46,992 nt of DNA from an uncultured Sutterella sp. (GTDB taxonomy: Bacteria > Pseudomonadota > Gammaproteobacteria > Burkholderiales > Burkholderiaceae_F). Below the pieces are notes generated by a model that was not told the DNA's origin, did no database searches, and saw nothing but the letters and a program-made list of their open reading frames with translations. A program made the translations under genes and the position numbers. Of this stretch, positions 1-9,087 are shown piece after piece (position 1 is the stretch's first letter; each line of letters starts with the position of its first letter). The DNA lies in NCBI GenBank assembly GCA_905202595.1, contig CAJKSP010000015.1, positions 1 through 46,992 of the forward strand. The letters are read 5' to 3'.

Positions 1-48
1 CCCCTCTCGGGACTTTCACCCGTTAGAACGTGCCCATGCCGAGCACAC
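1..48 (-). mobile_element. 5' end of a group IIC intron, truncated by the window edge
   Basis: Read on the minus strand from 48 to 1, the sequence begins GTGTGCTCGGCATGGGCACG and goes on CTAACGGGTGAAAGTCCCG. This fits the group II 5' consensus GUGYG and, from memory, closely matches the first ~45 nt of the Oceanobacillus iheyensis group IIC intron (domain I start, with GGGUGAGAGUCCCG). The junction lies two bases after the T-run of the moaC terminator, in the same orientation, which is the known insertion habit of IIC introns. The reverse transcriptase ORF and domains II-VI would lie outside the window. The boundary at 48 is inferred from the GTGTG motif. Confidence 0.72.
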
Positions 49-50
49 CG

Positions 51-90
51 AAAAAGCCGCAGCATCCTGGAAAGGATGCCGCGGCTTTTT
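51..90 (-). terminator. Rho-independent terminator of moaC
   Basis: A 17-bp stem with one mismatch, carrying A-runs and T-runs at its ends (AAAAAGCCGC at 51-60, GCGGCTTTTT at 81-90), encloses a 6-nt loop. It sits 12 bp past the moaC stop codon and reads as a terminator on either strand. On the minus strand its T-run (55-51) leads straight into the group IIC intron junction. Confidence 0.9.
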
Positions 91-101
91 GCTGTCTGAA
101 G

Positions 102-599
102 CTAGGCTTGTTGAGCCGGCTCGCTCGCACGAATCCAATGGCCGCTCTTGCCGCCCGCTTTTTCAAGGAGGCAGATGTCTGTCATCACCATGCCGCGATC
201 AACTGCCTTGCACATGTCATAAATTGTGAGGAGCCCCACCTGCACGGCAGTCAAAGCCTCCATCTCCACGCCTGTCTTGCCACAGCACTCCGTCGTTGCT
301 ATGCAAGTCACTGCACTTGTGCTGCGGTCAAGCTCGAACTCCACCGACACATGCGTAAGGGCAATAGGATGACAGAGAGGAATCAGATCTGGCGTCCGCT
401 TGCTCGCCATGATGGCAGCAATGCGCGCCACGCCGACAACATCGCCTTTTTTTGCCGTTCCGCTCTCAATGAGCGCAAAAGTGGCCGGAGCCATATGAAT
501 GGTGCCCTTGGCCACGGCAATGCGGCGCGTTTCAGACTTGGCGCCCACATCCACCATATGCGCTTCGCCTTTGGCATCAAAATGGGTAAGAGCCGACAT
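102..599 (-). CDS. moaC: Cyclic pyranopterin monophosphate synthase MoaC
   Basis: 165 aa, the usual MoaC length. MoaC converts the MoaA product (3',8-cyclo-7,8-dihydro-GTP) to cyclic pyranopterin monophosphate in the cytoplasm, the second step of molybdenum cofactor synthesis. Family signatures seen are the N-terminal MVDVGAKSETRRIAVA stretch, LIPLCHPI near the middle, and GVEMEALTAV followed by the YDMCKA segment. The start is ATG at 599 because AAAGGAG lies 8 bases upstream; a longer open frame to 737 lacks family similarity. It is divergent from bepA and followed by a strong terminator. No other moa gene is in the window, so the rest of the pathway must be elsewhere. Confidence 0.95.
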   Translation of the reverse strand: MSALTHFDAKGEAHMVDVGAKSETRRIAVAKGTIHMAPATFALIESGTAKKGDVVGVARIAAIMASKRTPDLIPLCHPIALTHVSVEFELDRSTSAVTCIATTECCGKTGVEMEALTAVQVGLLTIYDMCKAVDRGMVMTDICLLEKAGGKSGHWIRASEPAQQA

Positions 600-774
600 T
601 CTTCTCTCCTTTCTGCAGCAGCCGCGACGAGCTGCCGTAACCTTTGCTTGCGAAGTGTTCCGCCGTCCAAACTCGGAAAAGCCGCGATAATGCCCATGAG
701 GCAGAGCGGCCGTCGGACCGCTTTTCCGCCTGAACAATACCGCATCCGCCGCCGCGGAAGAGCCTTATCTCCCC

Positions 775-2283
775 ATGCGTACTCCTCCTGCTTGGATTGC
801 CGCCCTTGCTGCGGGCTTTGTTGCGCTCACGCCCACATCAGCCATTTACGCTGCCGGTGCGCCGACTGCGCTTGACCTCAATCTGCCAACACTCGGCAGC
901 TCGGCCGATGCCGAGCTGACGCCGCTGCAGGAATATCGCTTTGGCGAACGGCTCATGACGCAAGTGCGCTCCGATCCGACTTATATGTCAGATCCGGAAA
1001 TCGGCGAATATTTGAATCGCCTCGGCTATCAACTAGTCAGCCATACGCGTTCGAGCACCTACAACTTCTTTTTCTTCCCCATCCGGGATGCAACGCTCAA
1101 CGCCTTTGCGCTCCCTGGCGGCTTCATCGCCGTGCATACAGGCACCATCATCTCCGCAAAAAATGAAAGCGAGCTCGCCGGCGTCATGTCGCATGAAATC
1201 GGACATGTCGCACAACGCCATATCGCCCGCATGATCGAAGGGCAGAAAGGCAACCTTGCGCTCACGCTCGGCTCCATTCTCCTCGCCATCCTCGCAGCAC
1301 GGGCCGGCGGCAACTCCGGTGGCCAGGCTGCTGCCGCCGTAGCCATGGGATCTCAGGCGGCAATGATTCAGTCCCAGCTCAATTACTCGCAGGATGCTGA
1401 GCGCGAAGCCGACCGCACGGGCCTCGCAACGCTCTATGCCGCGGGCTTCGACCCCAAAGGTCTGGAAGGCTTTTTCCAGCGGCTGCAATCCAACAACCGC
1501 TTCTATGAATCGGCTGCGCCGGCCTATCTTTCTACGCACCCGATGACGATCGAACGCATGGCCGACATGGAAAACCGCACTCGTCAGCTGCCGACGCGCA
1601 TGCATAAGGATTCGGACGACTTCCGCCTTATTCAGGTGCGCGCGCAGGTTTTGCAGGAGACGACCTATGAAGGCTGGCGCCGAGTCAAAGCGGAGTTTGA
1701 GAGGCAGCTCAAGAACGCCAAGCAGAAAGACGTCTGCATTTACCAATATGGCATCTCTGTTGCCAACGGCGAGCTTGGCGACAAAGCCGGCGCCTATCGC
1801 GCCGCCAAAGCTTCCGCCGCCTGCGGCATTCAGTCCGCTGTGATTGACCGCAATCTGATCCGCACGCGCTTTGATGCTGCATCCGGCGCGCAGGAAAAGC
1901 TTGCTGCGCTCGCACAAGCCAAAGCGGCGCTTAACAAATATCCGCTCTCAGTGATGATGGCGGAAAACTACGTCGACCTTCTCTTCGCGCTTGGCCGACA
2001 TCAGGAAATCATCGCCTATCTTGAAAATGGCAAAGCGCTTTCAGACGGCAATCCCGATTACCATGCGATGCTTGCCCGCTCGTATGAAGCGCTCGGCAAG
2101 AAAAGCCTGCAGTACATGCACACTGGAGAGATGTACGCACAGCTCGGTGCCACGGAAGCTGCCGTTTATCAATACGATTTAGCGCAGAAAGCCAATGACG
2201 GCGACTTCTACACCATGAGCGAAATCGATGCGCGACTCCGGCAGCTCCGATCCCAACTGGCAGACGAGCGCAAAGATCGTTAG
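775..2283 (+). CDS. bepA: Periplasmic M48 metalloprotease/chaperone, BepA-like
   Basis: 502 aa, close to E. coli BepA (YfgC, 487 aa). The family degrades or assists outer-membrane proteins stalled at the BAM complex, including LptD. An N-terminal signal peptide ends near residue 27 (AIYAAGA). The zinc motif HEIGH is at residues 140-144, with E211 of the EADRTG motif as the probable third ligand. The C-terminal ~230 residues are helical and TPR-like. It is a single-gene unit: divergent moaC lies upstream and a terminator at 2358-2389 follows. No strong Shine-Dalgarno precedes the ATG at 775. LptD, one of the family's known clients, is encoded at 20130. Confidence 0.88.
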   Translation: MRTPPAWIAALAAGFVALTPTSAIYAAGAPTALDLNLPTLGSSADAELTPLQEYRFGERLMTQVRSDPTYMSDPEIGEYLNRLGYQLVSHTRSSTYNFFFFPIRDATLNAFALPGGFIAVHTGTIISAKNESELAGVMSHEIGHVAQRHIARMIEGQKGNLALTLGSILLAILAARAGGNSGGQAAAAVAMGSQAAMIQSQLNYSQDAEREADRTGLATLYAAGFDPKGLEGFFQRLQSNNRFYESAAPAYLSTHPMTIERMADMENRTRQLPTRMHKDSDDFRLIQVRAQVLQETTYEGWRRVKAEFERQLKNAKQKDVCIYQYGISVANGELGDKAGAYRAAKASAACGIQSAVIDRNLIRTRFDAASGAQEKLAALAQAKAALNKYPLSVMMAENYVDLLFALGRHQEIIAYLENGKALSDGNPDYHAMLARSYEALGKKSLQYMHTGEMYAQLGATEAAVYQYDLAQKANDGDFYTMSEIDARLRQLRSQLADERKDR

Positions 2284-2357
2284 GCCGCCGAGGGGGCGTC
2301 AAATTGCCTTTTCAGAGCATGTTTTGCGCCTGCGGTCGTGAGACAATAGCGGACAAT

Positions 2358-2389
2358 GCCGAGAGCCTGCGCTCTCGGCTCGCTTTTTT
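2358..2389 (+). terminator. Rho-independent terminator of bepA
   Basis: A perfect 9-bp stem GCCGAGAGC / GCTCTCGGC with a CTGC loop is followed by TCGCTTTTTT. It lies 75 bp after the bepA stop and before the ferredoxin reductase gene. Confidence 0.9.
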
Positions 2390-2472
2390 CACTCCATACA
2401 ATCCTCACTGCCGGAAGGCCGCCCGATCCTCGCCCTGGCAGGCGCAGCGCTCCGCCGCCTTCCTCCTGAAAA

Positions 2473-3555
2473 ATGGCTATTGAAGACTATCTCACCGTTG
2501 CCAAGCCCACCAAAGACGTGATCGAAACGGACGCCGTCATCGTCGGCGCCGGTCCGGTCGGCCTCTTTCAGGTTTTTGAACTCGGCCTTCTTGAAATTAA
2601 GTGCCACGTCGTCGATTCGCTCAAAAATGTCGGCGGCCAGTGCATGGAGCTCTATCCGACCAAGCCGATCTACGACATTCCTGCCGTACCGGTCTGCTCG
2701 TCCTACGAGCTCACAGAAAACCTCCTCAAGCAGAACCATCACTTCGGTCCGATCTTCCACCTCGGCGAAGAAGTAACGACCGTCGAGAAGCAGGAAGACG
2801 GCACCTTCCACGTCGAGACGAACCTCGGCAGTCGCTTCCACTGCAAGGTTGTCATCATCGCCGCCGGCGTCGGCTCTTTCCAGGCCCGTCCGCTTCGCGT
2901 GAAGGGAATTGAAAAGTTCGAAGGCACGCAGCTCCACTACCGCGTCAAGGATCCATCCCTGTTCGAAGGCAAGAACATTGTTATCTGCGGCGGCGGCGAC
3001 TCAGCGCTTGACTGGACGCTCAACCTCGTCGGCAAAGCAGAAAGCGTAGTGCTCGTGCATCGCCGCGACGGCTTCCGGGCGCAGTCTGCGTCCGTCGCTA
3101 AGATGAAGGAGCTCTGCGAAAACTGGGAAATGCAGTTCGAAGTTGGCCAGGTGACGAATTTCACAGAAAAAGACGGCAAGCTCACGGAAGTGCACGTTAC
3201 GGGCGCTGACGGTGTCACGCGCCGCATTCCGCTGGACCACCTGCTTGTATTTTTCGGCCTGCAGCCCAAGCTTGGTCCGATTGAAAACTGGGGTCTCCAG
3301 CTCGAACGCAAGCAGATCGTCGTCGATACGGCCCGTTTTGAAACAAGCATCCCAGGCATTTTCGCTGTGGGCGACATCAACACGTATCCGGGCAAAAAGA
3401 AGCTGATCCTTTCCGGTTTCCATGAGTGCGCTTTGGCCGCTTTCGCTGCCTGCGATTATGTCTTCCCGGACAAGAAAGTGTTCCTGCAGTACACGACGAC
3501 CTCTCCCAAGCTTCATAAGGTGCTTGGCGTCGAGACGCCGAAATTTGACGACTGA
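2473..3555 (+). CDS. Ferredoxin/flavodoxin--NADP+ reductase, thioredoxin reductase-like type
   Basis: 360 aa, typical of TrxR-like ferredoxin-NADP reductases (Bacillus YumC and Chlorobium types). Such enzymes pass electrons between NADPH and ferredoxin or flavodoxin through FAD. The FAD-binding Rossmann motif GAGPVG is at residues 25-30, followed by the GGQCMELYP segment typical of the family. A second dinucleotide fold carries CGGGDSALDW, and the C-terminal FAD motif is GIFAVGDINTYPG. The redox-active CxxC of true thioredoxin reductase is absent, which separates it from TrxB. No clear Shine-Dalgarno precedes the ATG. It stands alone between two terminators. The physiological partner cannot be told from the sequence. 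Confidence 0.87.
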   Translation: MAIEDYLTVAKPTKDVIETDAVIVGAGPVGLFQVFELGLLEIKCHVVDSLKNVGGQCMELYPTKPIYDIPAVPVCSSYELTENLLKQNHHFGPIFHLGEEVTTVEKQEDGTFHVETNLGSRFHCKVVIIAAGVGSFQARPLRVKGIEKFEGTQLHYRVKDPSLFEGKNIVICGGGDSALDWTLNLVGKAESVVLVHRRDGFRAQSASVAKMKELCENWEMQFEVGQVTNFTEKDGKLTEVHVTGADGVTRRIPLDHLLVFFGLQPKLGPIENWGLQLERKQIVVDTARFETSIPGIFAVGDINTYPGKKKLILSGFHECALAAFAACDYVFPDKKVFLQYTTTSPKLHKVLGVETPKFDD

Positions 3556-3587
3556 GTCTGAAGCTGGCTGAACGCTTTGCTGAATAT

Positions 3588-3623
3588 GAAAGAGCCCCGC
3601 ACAAGCGGGGCTCTTTCGCTTTT
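3588..3623. terminator. Terminator between the ferredoxin reductase gene and apbC
   Basis: A perfect 13-bp stem GAAAGAGCCCCGC / GCGGGGCTCTTTC with an ACAA loop is followed on the plus strand by GCTTTT. It lies between convergent genes (stops at 3555 and 3642) and probably serves both, more strongly the plus strand. Confidence 0.88.
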
Positions 3624-3641
3624 AGAACATTCCTTGAACGC

Positions 3642-4730
<1,089 letters not shown>

Positions 4731-5069
4731 GTCATCATCCTTTTCGGGAGAATGTCTGTTGTCGGCGAGACGCCTGTGCATCCCGCCTGCCGGCTCACAG
4801 CCAGCATAGGAGCGAGCCCAATTGTAGTGGGCGTCTAAAGGCTACAGAAGCCACGAAGTGATTCTGCGGAAGATTTAGACAAAACAGCTCAGGCCACCTG
4901 CGTCAAGCCGCGGCTCGCCACTCGCTGACCGTGTCTGCCGCTGCCGAAAGACGGCTTCGCCCTCGGGATAATGCTAAAGTCAACATCTTGCATTTTCACA
5001 GAGCGGTCCGCGCCGTATCCGGCTCATCTGCCGGCCTGCGCCGCCCCGCTACATGAGGACTTCCTAGAA
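4731..5069. promoter_or_regulatory. Divergent apbC/metG intergenic region with candidate -10 boxes
   Basis: This 339-bp gap has no convincing ORF. On the minus strand TACAAT (4826-4821) is a candidate -10 for apbC, 91 nt before its ATG, without a good -35. On the plus strand GATAAT (4967-4972) is a candidate -10 for metG, again without a clear -35. GAGGA at 5054-5058 is the likely metG ribosome binding site. I see no riboswitch or other conserved structure. Confidence 0.35.
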
Positions 5070-7130
5070 ATGAAGCAGCGCAAAATTTTCGTGACCACAG
5101 CTCTGCCCTATGCCAATGGCGCTTTCCATATGGGCCACATCATGGAGTACATCCAGGCAGACATCTGGGTACGCCATGAACGCATGTCGGGCAACATCGT
5201 GCACTTCATGGGTGCAGACGACGTGCACGGCGCGCCGATCATGATTGCGGCGCAGAAGCGCGGCATGACGCCGCAGGCATTCGTTGCGGAAATTGCCGCC
5301 GGCCGCAAGCAGTATCTTGACGGCTTCTATATCAGCCATGACTACTGGGGATCGACAGATTCGCCCGAGAACCATGAGCTCAGCCAGGAGGTCTACAAGC
5401 GTCTTAAGGACGCCGGCTTCATCTATACGAAGGAAATCGAGCAGTTCTACGACACTGTCAAGGGCATGTTCCTTGCCGACCGCTTCATCAAAGGCACCTG
5501 CCCCCGGTGCGGCGCGCCCGATCAGTACGGCGACAACTGCGAAAAGTGCTCTGCGGTCTACTCGCCGATGGAGGTCATCAATCCCTATTCGACACTTTCA
5601 GGCTCCACGCCGGTGCTGAAGAAATCCACGCATTACTTCTTCCGGCTCTCCGACCCGAAGTGTGTAGAGTTTCTGCGTGCCTGGACGACCGGGAAGGGCA
5701 AGGATGGCCGCGCAACCGTGCAGGATGAAGTGCTCGCCAAGGACAGCGAATGGCTGGGGCCCGACGGACATCTCGCCGACTGGGACATCTCGCGCGATGC
5801 GCCCTATTTCGGCATTGAAATCCCTGATGCGCCCGGCAAGTACTTCTATGTGTGGCTTGATGCGCCTATCGGCTATCTCGGCGCGCTCAAAAGCTACTGC
5901 AAACTCAAGGGCCTGGACTTTGAGAGCATCCTCTCGGATCCGGACACCGAACAGGTGCACTTCATCGGCAAGGACATCATTTACTTCCACACGCTTTTCT
6001 GGCCTGCCATGCTGCATTTCGCCGGCAAGCCCTTCCGCGTCCCCGACCACGTGAATGCGCACGGCTTCATGACGGTGAACGGAGAAAAGATGTCGAAGAG
6101 CCGCGGCACCGGCATTTCCCCGCTCGAATACCTCAACCTCGGCATGAATGCCGAGTGGCTGCGCTACTATCTCGCCGCGAAAATGAATTCCCGCGTGGAG
6201 GACGTCGACTTTACGAAGCTCGACTTTGCTCAGCGCGTCAATTCCGATCTCATTGGCAAGTACATCAATATCGCAAGCCGCGCAGCCGGCTTCATCGTGA
6301 AGCGCTTTGACGGCCGCGTGCTCGACTCCGCCATGCACGATCCGCTCATCGAGAAGATTCGCGCTGCTGTGCCGCAGGTGCAGCAATTCTACGAAGAGCG
6401 CGAGTATGCCCGCGCTACCCGCCTCGTCATGGAACTGGCCGACGCCGTCAACGAATATGTCGACCAAATGAAGCCTTGGGAGCTTGCCAAAGATGCGGCG
6501 AAGACCGAAGAGCTGCACCGCGTCAATTCCGTTGCGCTGGAAGCCTTCCGTCTTCTGACGCTTTGCCTGAAGCCGGTACTGCCGAAGACGGCCGAGCGCG
6601 TTGAAGAGTTCCTTTCGATCGAACCCATGACCTGGGCAAGCGTTGATACGCCGCTCTCGAGCGCCCATCAGATCAAGCCCTACAAGCACCTGATGCAGCG
6701 CGTCGACATGGCCAAGCAGCTTGACCGCCTCCTTCCCGAAAAGGCACCGGAAGCACCGAAGCCTGCTGCGCCGGGCGGCGAGCCCATCGCCCCGGAATGC
6801 ACGATTGACGACTTCCTCAAATGCGATCTGCGCATTGCCAAGATTGTGAAGTGCGAAGAAGTGGAAGGCTCGACCAAGCTGCTACGCCTCACGCTCGACG
6901 TGGGCGAAGGCCGCACCCGCAACGTCTTCTCCGGCATCAAGAGCGCTTACAAGCCTCAAGACCTTGAAGGCCGCTTTACGGTCATGATCGCCAACCTCGC
7001 GCCGCGCAAGATGCGCTTTGGCGTCTCCGAAGGCATGGTGCTTGCGGCCTCTGACGCCAAGGACAAAAACCTAGGCCTCTTCCTGCTCTCGCCTGACTCC
7101 GGCGCTCAGTGCGGCATGCGAATCCGCTAA
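5070..7130 (+). CDS. metG: Methionyl-tRNA synthetase
   Basis: 686 aa, full length, the long dimeric form. It charges tRNA-Met with methionine in the cytoplasm. Class I signatures are HMGH at residues 20-23 and KMSKS at 340-344. A zinc knuckle with four cysteines (CPRCGAPDQYGDNCEKC) sits in the connective domain. The C-terminal ~110 residues are an EMAP-II/Trbp111-type tRNA-binding domain (DFLKCDLRIAKIV) responsible for dimerisation. The frame is open upstream to 4971, but the ATG at 5070 starts the conserved MKQRKIFVTTALPYANG block and has GAGGA upstream. A terminator follows at 7241-7272. Confidence 0.97.
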   Translation: MKQRKIFVTTALPYANGAFHMGHIMEYIQADIWVRHERMSGNIVHFMGADDVHGAPIMIAAQKRGMTPQAFVAEIAAGRKQYLDGFYISHDYWGSTDSPENHELSQEVYKRLKDAGFIYTKEIEQFYDTVKGMFLADRFIKGTCPRCGAPDQYGDNCEKCSAVYSPMEVINPYSTLSGSTPVLKKSTHYFFRLSDPKCVEFLRAWTTGKGKDGRATVQDEVLAKDSEWLGPDGHLADWDISRDAPYFGIEIPDAPGKYFYVWLDAPIGYLGALKSYCKLKGLDFESILSDPDTEQVHFIGKDIIYFHTLFWPAMLHFAGKPFRVPDHVNAHGFMTVNGEKMSKSRGTGISPLEYLNLGMNAEWLRYYLAAKMNSRVEDVDFTKLDFAQRVNSDLIGKYINIASRAAGFIVKRFDGRVLDSAMHDPLIEKIRAAVPQVQQFYEEREYARATRLVMELADAVNEYVDQMKPWELAKDAAKTEELHRVNSVALEAFRLLTLCLKPVLPKTAERVEEFLSIEPMTWASVDTPLSSAHQIKPYKHLMQRVDMAKQLDRLLPEKAPEAPKPAAPGGEPIAPECTIDDFLKCDLRIAKIVKCEEVEGSTKLLRLTLDVGEGRTRNVFSGIKSAYKPQDLEGRFTVMIANLAPRKMRFGVSEGMVLAASDAKDKNLGLFLLSPDSGAQCGMRIR

Positions 7131-7240
7131 CCCCTGTTCGTCAGGGAGGCGCACCTGAAAAGCAGCCTGACGCTGCCATTGAGCAGCGTCTGCATGTTGG
7201 TGTTTCTCCTTAGGAGCCGCAAGGCCTTGATATTGCGCAA

Positions 7241-7272
7241 AAAGGCGCCGTTCCCTAGAACGGCGCCTTTTG
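7241..7272 (+). terminator. Rho-independent terminator of metG
   Basis: A perfect 13-bp stem AAAGGCGCCGTTC / GAACGGCGCCTTT with a CCTA loop ends in a short T-run. It lies 110 bp past the metG stop. An open frame in the sulP reading frame crosses it, which argues for the later sulP start. Confidence 0.87.
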
Positions 7273-7352
7273 TCATTCTTAGTTACACTCTCGCGCTTTT
7301 CCTCTCTTTTGCTGAGCTGCACGCTGCGCCCAGCACTTCTTTTTCTGTCGAC

Positions 7353-9080
7353 ATGAACCTCAAGCAGCAGGCGAGCGGACTTCTTCATCATCTGCCCCTC
7401 GCGCACTTTTCTCCGGTTCTCTTCAAATGCCTAAAAGGCTACAGCACGCACATGCTGAGTCGGGACGTCTCGGCGGGCCTGACTGTCGGCATGGTAGCGC
7501 TGCCGCTTGCCATGGCGTTCGGCATTGCTTCGGGCGTACCTCCTGAAGCCGGACTCTATACGGCCATCATTGCGGGCTTCCTCATTTCTCTCTTCGGCGG
7601 ATGCAGAGTGCAGATCGGCGGACCGGCCGGCGCCTTCGTCGTCATCATCTACGGCATCATCGCGCAGTACGGCCTGGCCAACTTGCTGATCGCCACGATC
7701 GGTTCAGGCGTCATCCTCGTGCTGATGGGCCTCTTCAAACTTGGCGGCTTCATCAAATTCATTCCGATCTCGATCGTCATCGGCTTTACAAACGGCATTG
7801 CGGTCATGATCGGACTGCAGCAAGTCAAAGATTTCCTCGGCCTTACGGTTGAGAAGATGCCGGCCGACTTCTTCGGCATGATCGGCGCGCTCTGGGCGAA
7901 TCTTTCGACTTTCAATCCCTTTGCCTTCGGCATTGCCGCAGCAAGCTTCCTCATCGTCTTCTTCTGGCCAAAGGGCTATTCCATGGGAGGTCCGCAGTGG
8001 AAGCGCTGGCTCGCACACCTGCCGGGCACTGTCGTTGCGCTCGTGCTTTCCACGGCCGCCGTAAGTCTTTTTGACATCCCGGTCGCTACAATCGGCTCGA
8101 AGTTCGGCGGCATCCCCCAAAGCCTTCCGAGCTTTTCGCTGCCGGATTTTGACTGGCAGAGCGTCAAGCAGCTGGTTGGATCCATGCTGACGCTTGCCGT
8201 CCTGGGCTCCATCGAAAGCCTTCTCTGCGCACGCGTCGCCGATACGATGACCGATGACCGTCATGACCCCAATCAAGAGCTGATGGGACAAGGCATCGCC
8301 AACATCATCACGCCGTTTTTCGGCGGCATCCCTGCCACAGGCACGATTGCACGTACTGTGACGAACATCAAGTCCGGTGCCGCCTCTCCCATCGCCGGCA
8401 TGGTGCATGCAGCCACGCTTCTTGCTGTCATTCTCATCGCCGCACCGCTTGCCGGCAATATTCCGCTTGCCGCTCTAGCTGCCATTCTGGTCTTTGTGGC
8501 CTGGAATATGGGCAATTGGCGCGAATTCCTGCGCCTGCGCCAGATGACGCTATCCTACAAGGCGACGCTCCTTGCGACGTTCTTCCTCACAGTCATCTTC
8601 GATCTCACTGTCGCCGTTGAAGTCGGTCTCGTCGTCGCCTGTGTCTTCTTCCTCATCCGCATGAACAACATTACGGTAGTAGAACCCTCAACGCTGCCGC
8701 GTGACATGCCGGGAACAGTGGAAGCCTGGCACATCAAAGGAGCGCTCTTTTTCGGTTCGGTTTCAAAGCTCGAGCGTCTGACTGATCCGGCGCGCCTCAC
8801 TGCACCTGACGCGGCCAGAATCGTCATCCTCGACTTTACCGATCTCATCAATATCGACAACTCCGCGATGGACCAGCTCGAAAGCTTTGTGCGCGCGCTT
8901 CACCGCCGCGGACACGAGCTCATCATCGCAGGAGCAAGCGGCCATCCGCTCAAGCAGCTTCAGCGTACAGGCATCGCGCAGGAGCTGGGCCCCAATCTGG
9001 TGCCTGCGCTTGATTTTGCCTGGCCGCGAGCCTCGCGCCTTCTCGTTGAGCTCGATGAGAAGGAAGCCGCCTCAGCTTAG
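7353..9080 (+). CDS. SulP (SLC26) family inorganic anion transporter
   Basis: 575 aa inner-membrane protein. SulP carriers move sulfate, bicarbonate or dicarboxylates; the substrate here cannot be decided. The N-terminal signature CLKGYSTHMLSRDVSAGLTV and the following VALPLAMAFGIASGVPPEAG are typical, as is GGPAGAFVVIIYG. About 12-14 hydrophobic segments run to about residue 440, and a cytoplasmic STAS domain begins near residue 455 (VEAWHIKGALFFG...FTDLINIDNSA). The frame is open back to 7179, but that part crosses the metG terminator, so ATG 7353 was chosen; it has no good ribosome binding site. The gene is convergent with scpA (7-bp gap) and no terminator lies in the gap. Confidence 0.88.
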   Translation: MNLKQQASGLLHHLPLAHFSPVLFKCLKGYSTHMLSRDVSAGLTVGMVALPLAMAFGIASGVPPEAGLYTAIIAGFLISLFGGCRVQIGGPAGAFVVIIYGIIAQYGLANLLIATIGSGVILVLMGLFKLGGFIKFIPISIVIGFTNGIAVMIGLQQVKDFLGLTVEKMPADFFGMIGALWANLSTFNPFAFGIAAASFLIVFFWPKGYSMGGPQWKRWLAHLPGTVVALVLSTAAVSLFDIPVATIGSKFGGIPQSLPSFSLPDFDWQSVKQLVGSMLTLAVLGSIESLLCARVADTMTDDRHDPNQELMGQGIANIITPFFGGIPATGTIARTVTNIKSGAASPIAGMVHAATLLAVILIAAPLAGNIPLAALAAILVFVAWNMGNWREFLRLRQMTLSYKATLLATFFLTVIFDLTVAVEVGLVVACVFFLIRMNNITVVEPSTLPRDMPGTVEAWHIKGALFFGSVSKLERLTDPARLTAPDAARIVILDFTDLINIDNSAMDQLESFVRALHRRGHELIIAGASGHPLKQLQRTGIAQELGPNLVPALDFAWPRASRLLVELDEKEAASA

Positions 9081-9087
9081 CTCCACC

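Noticed and set aside
705..726. Terminator-like AGCGG/CCGCT hairpin plus TTTT upstream of bepA
   Set aside because: Only 5 bp of stem and no alternative structure; too weak to call.
5598..6689. 363-codon minus-strand open frame opposite metG
   Set aside because: It overlaps the metG catalytic and anticodon regions fully and shows no family motif.
7179..7352. Upstream extension of the SulP transporter
   Set aside because: It crosses the metG terminator hairpin and is not similar to SulP N-termini.
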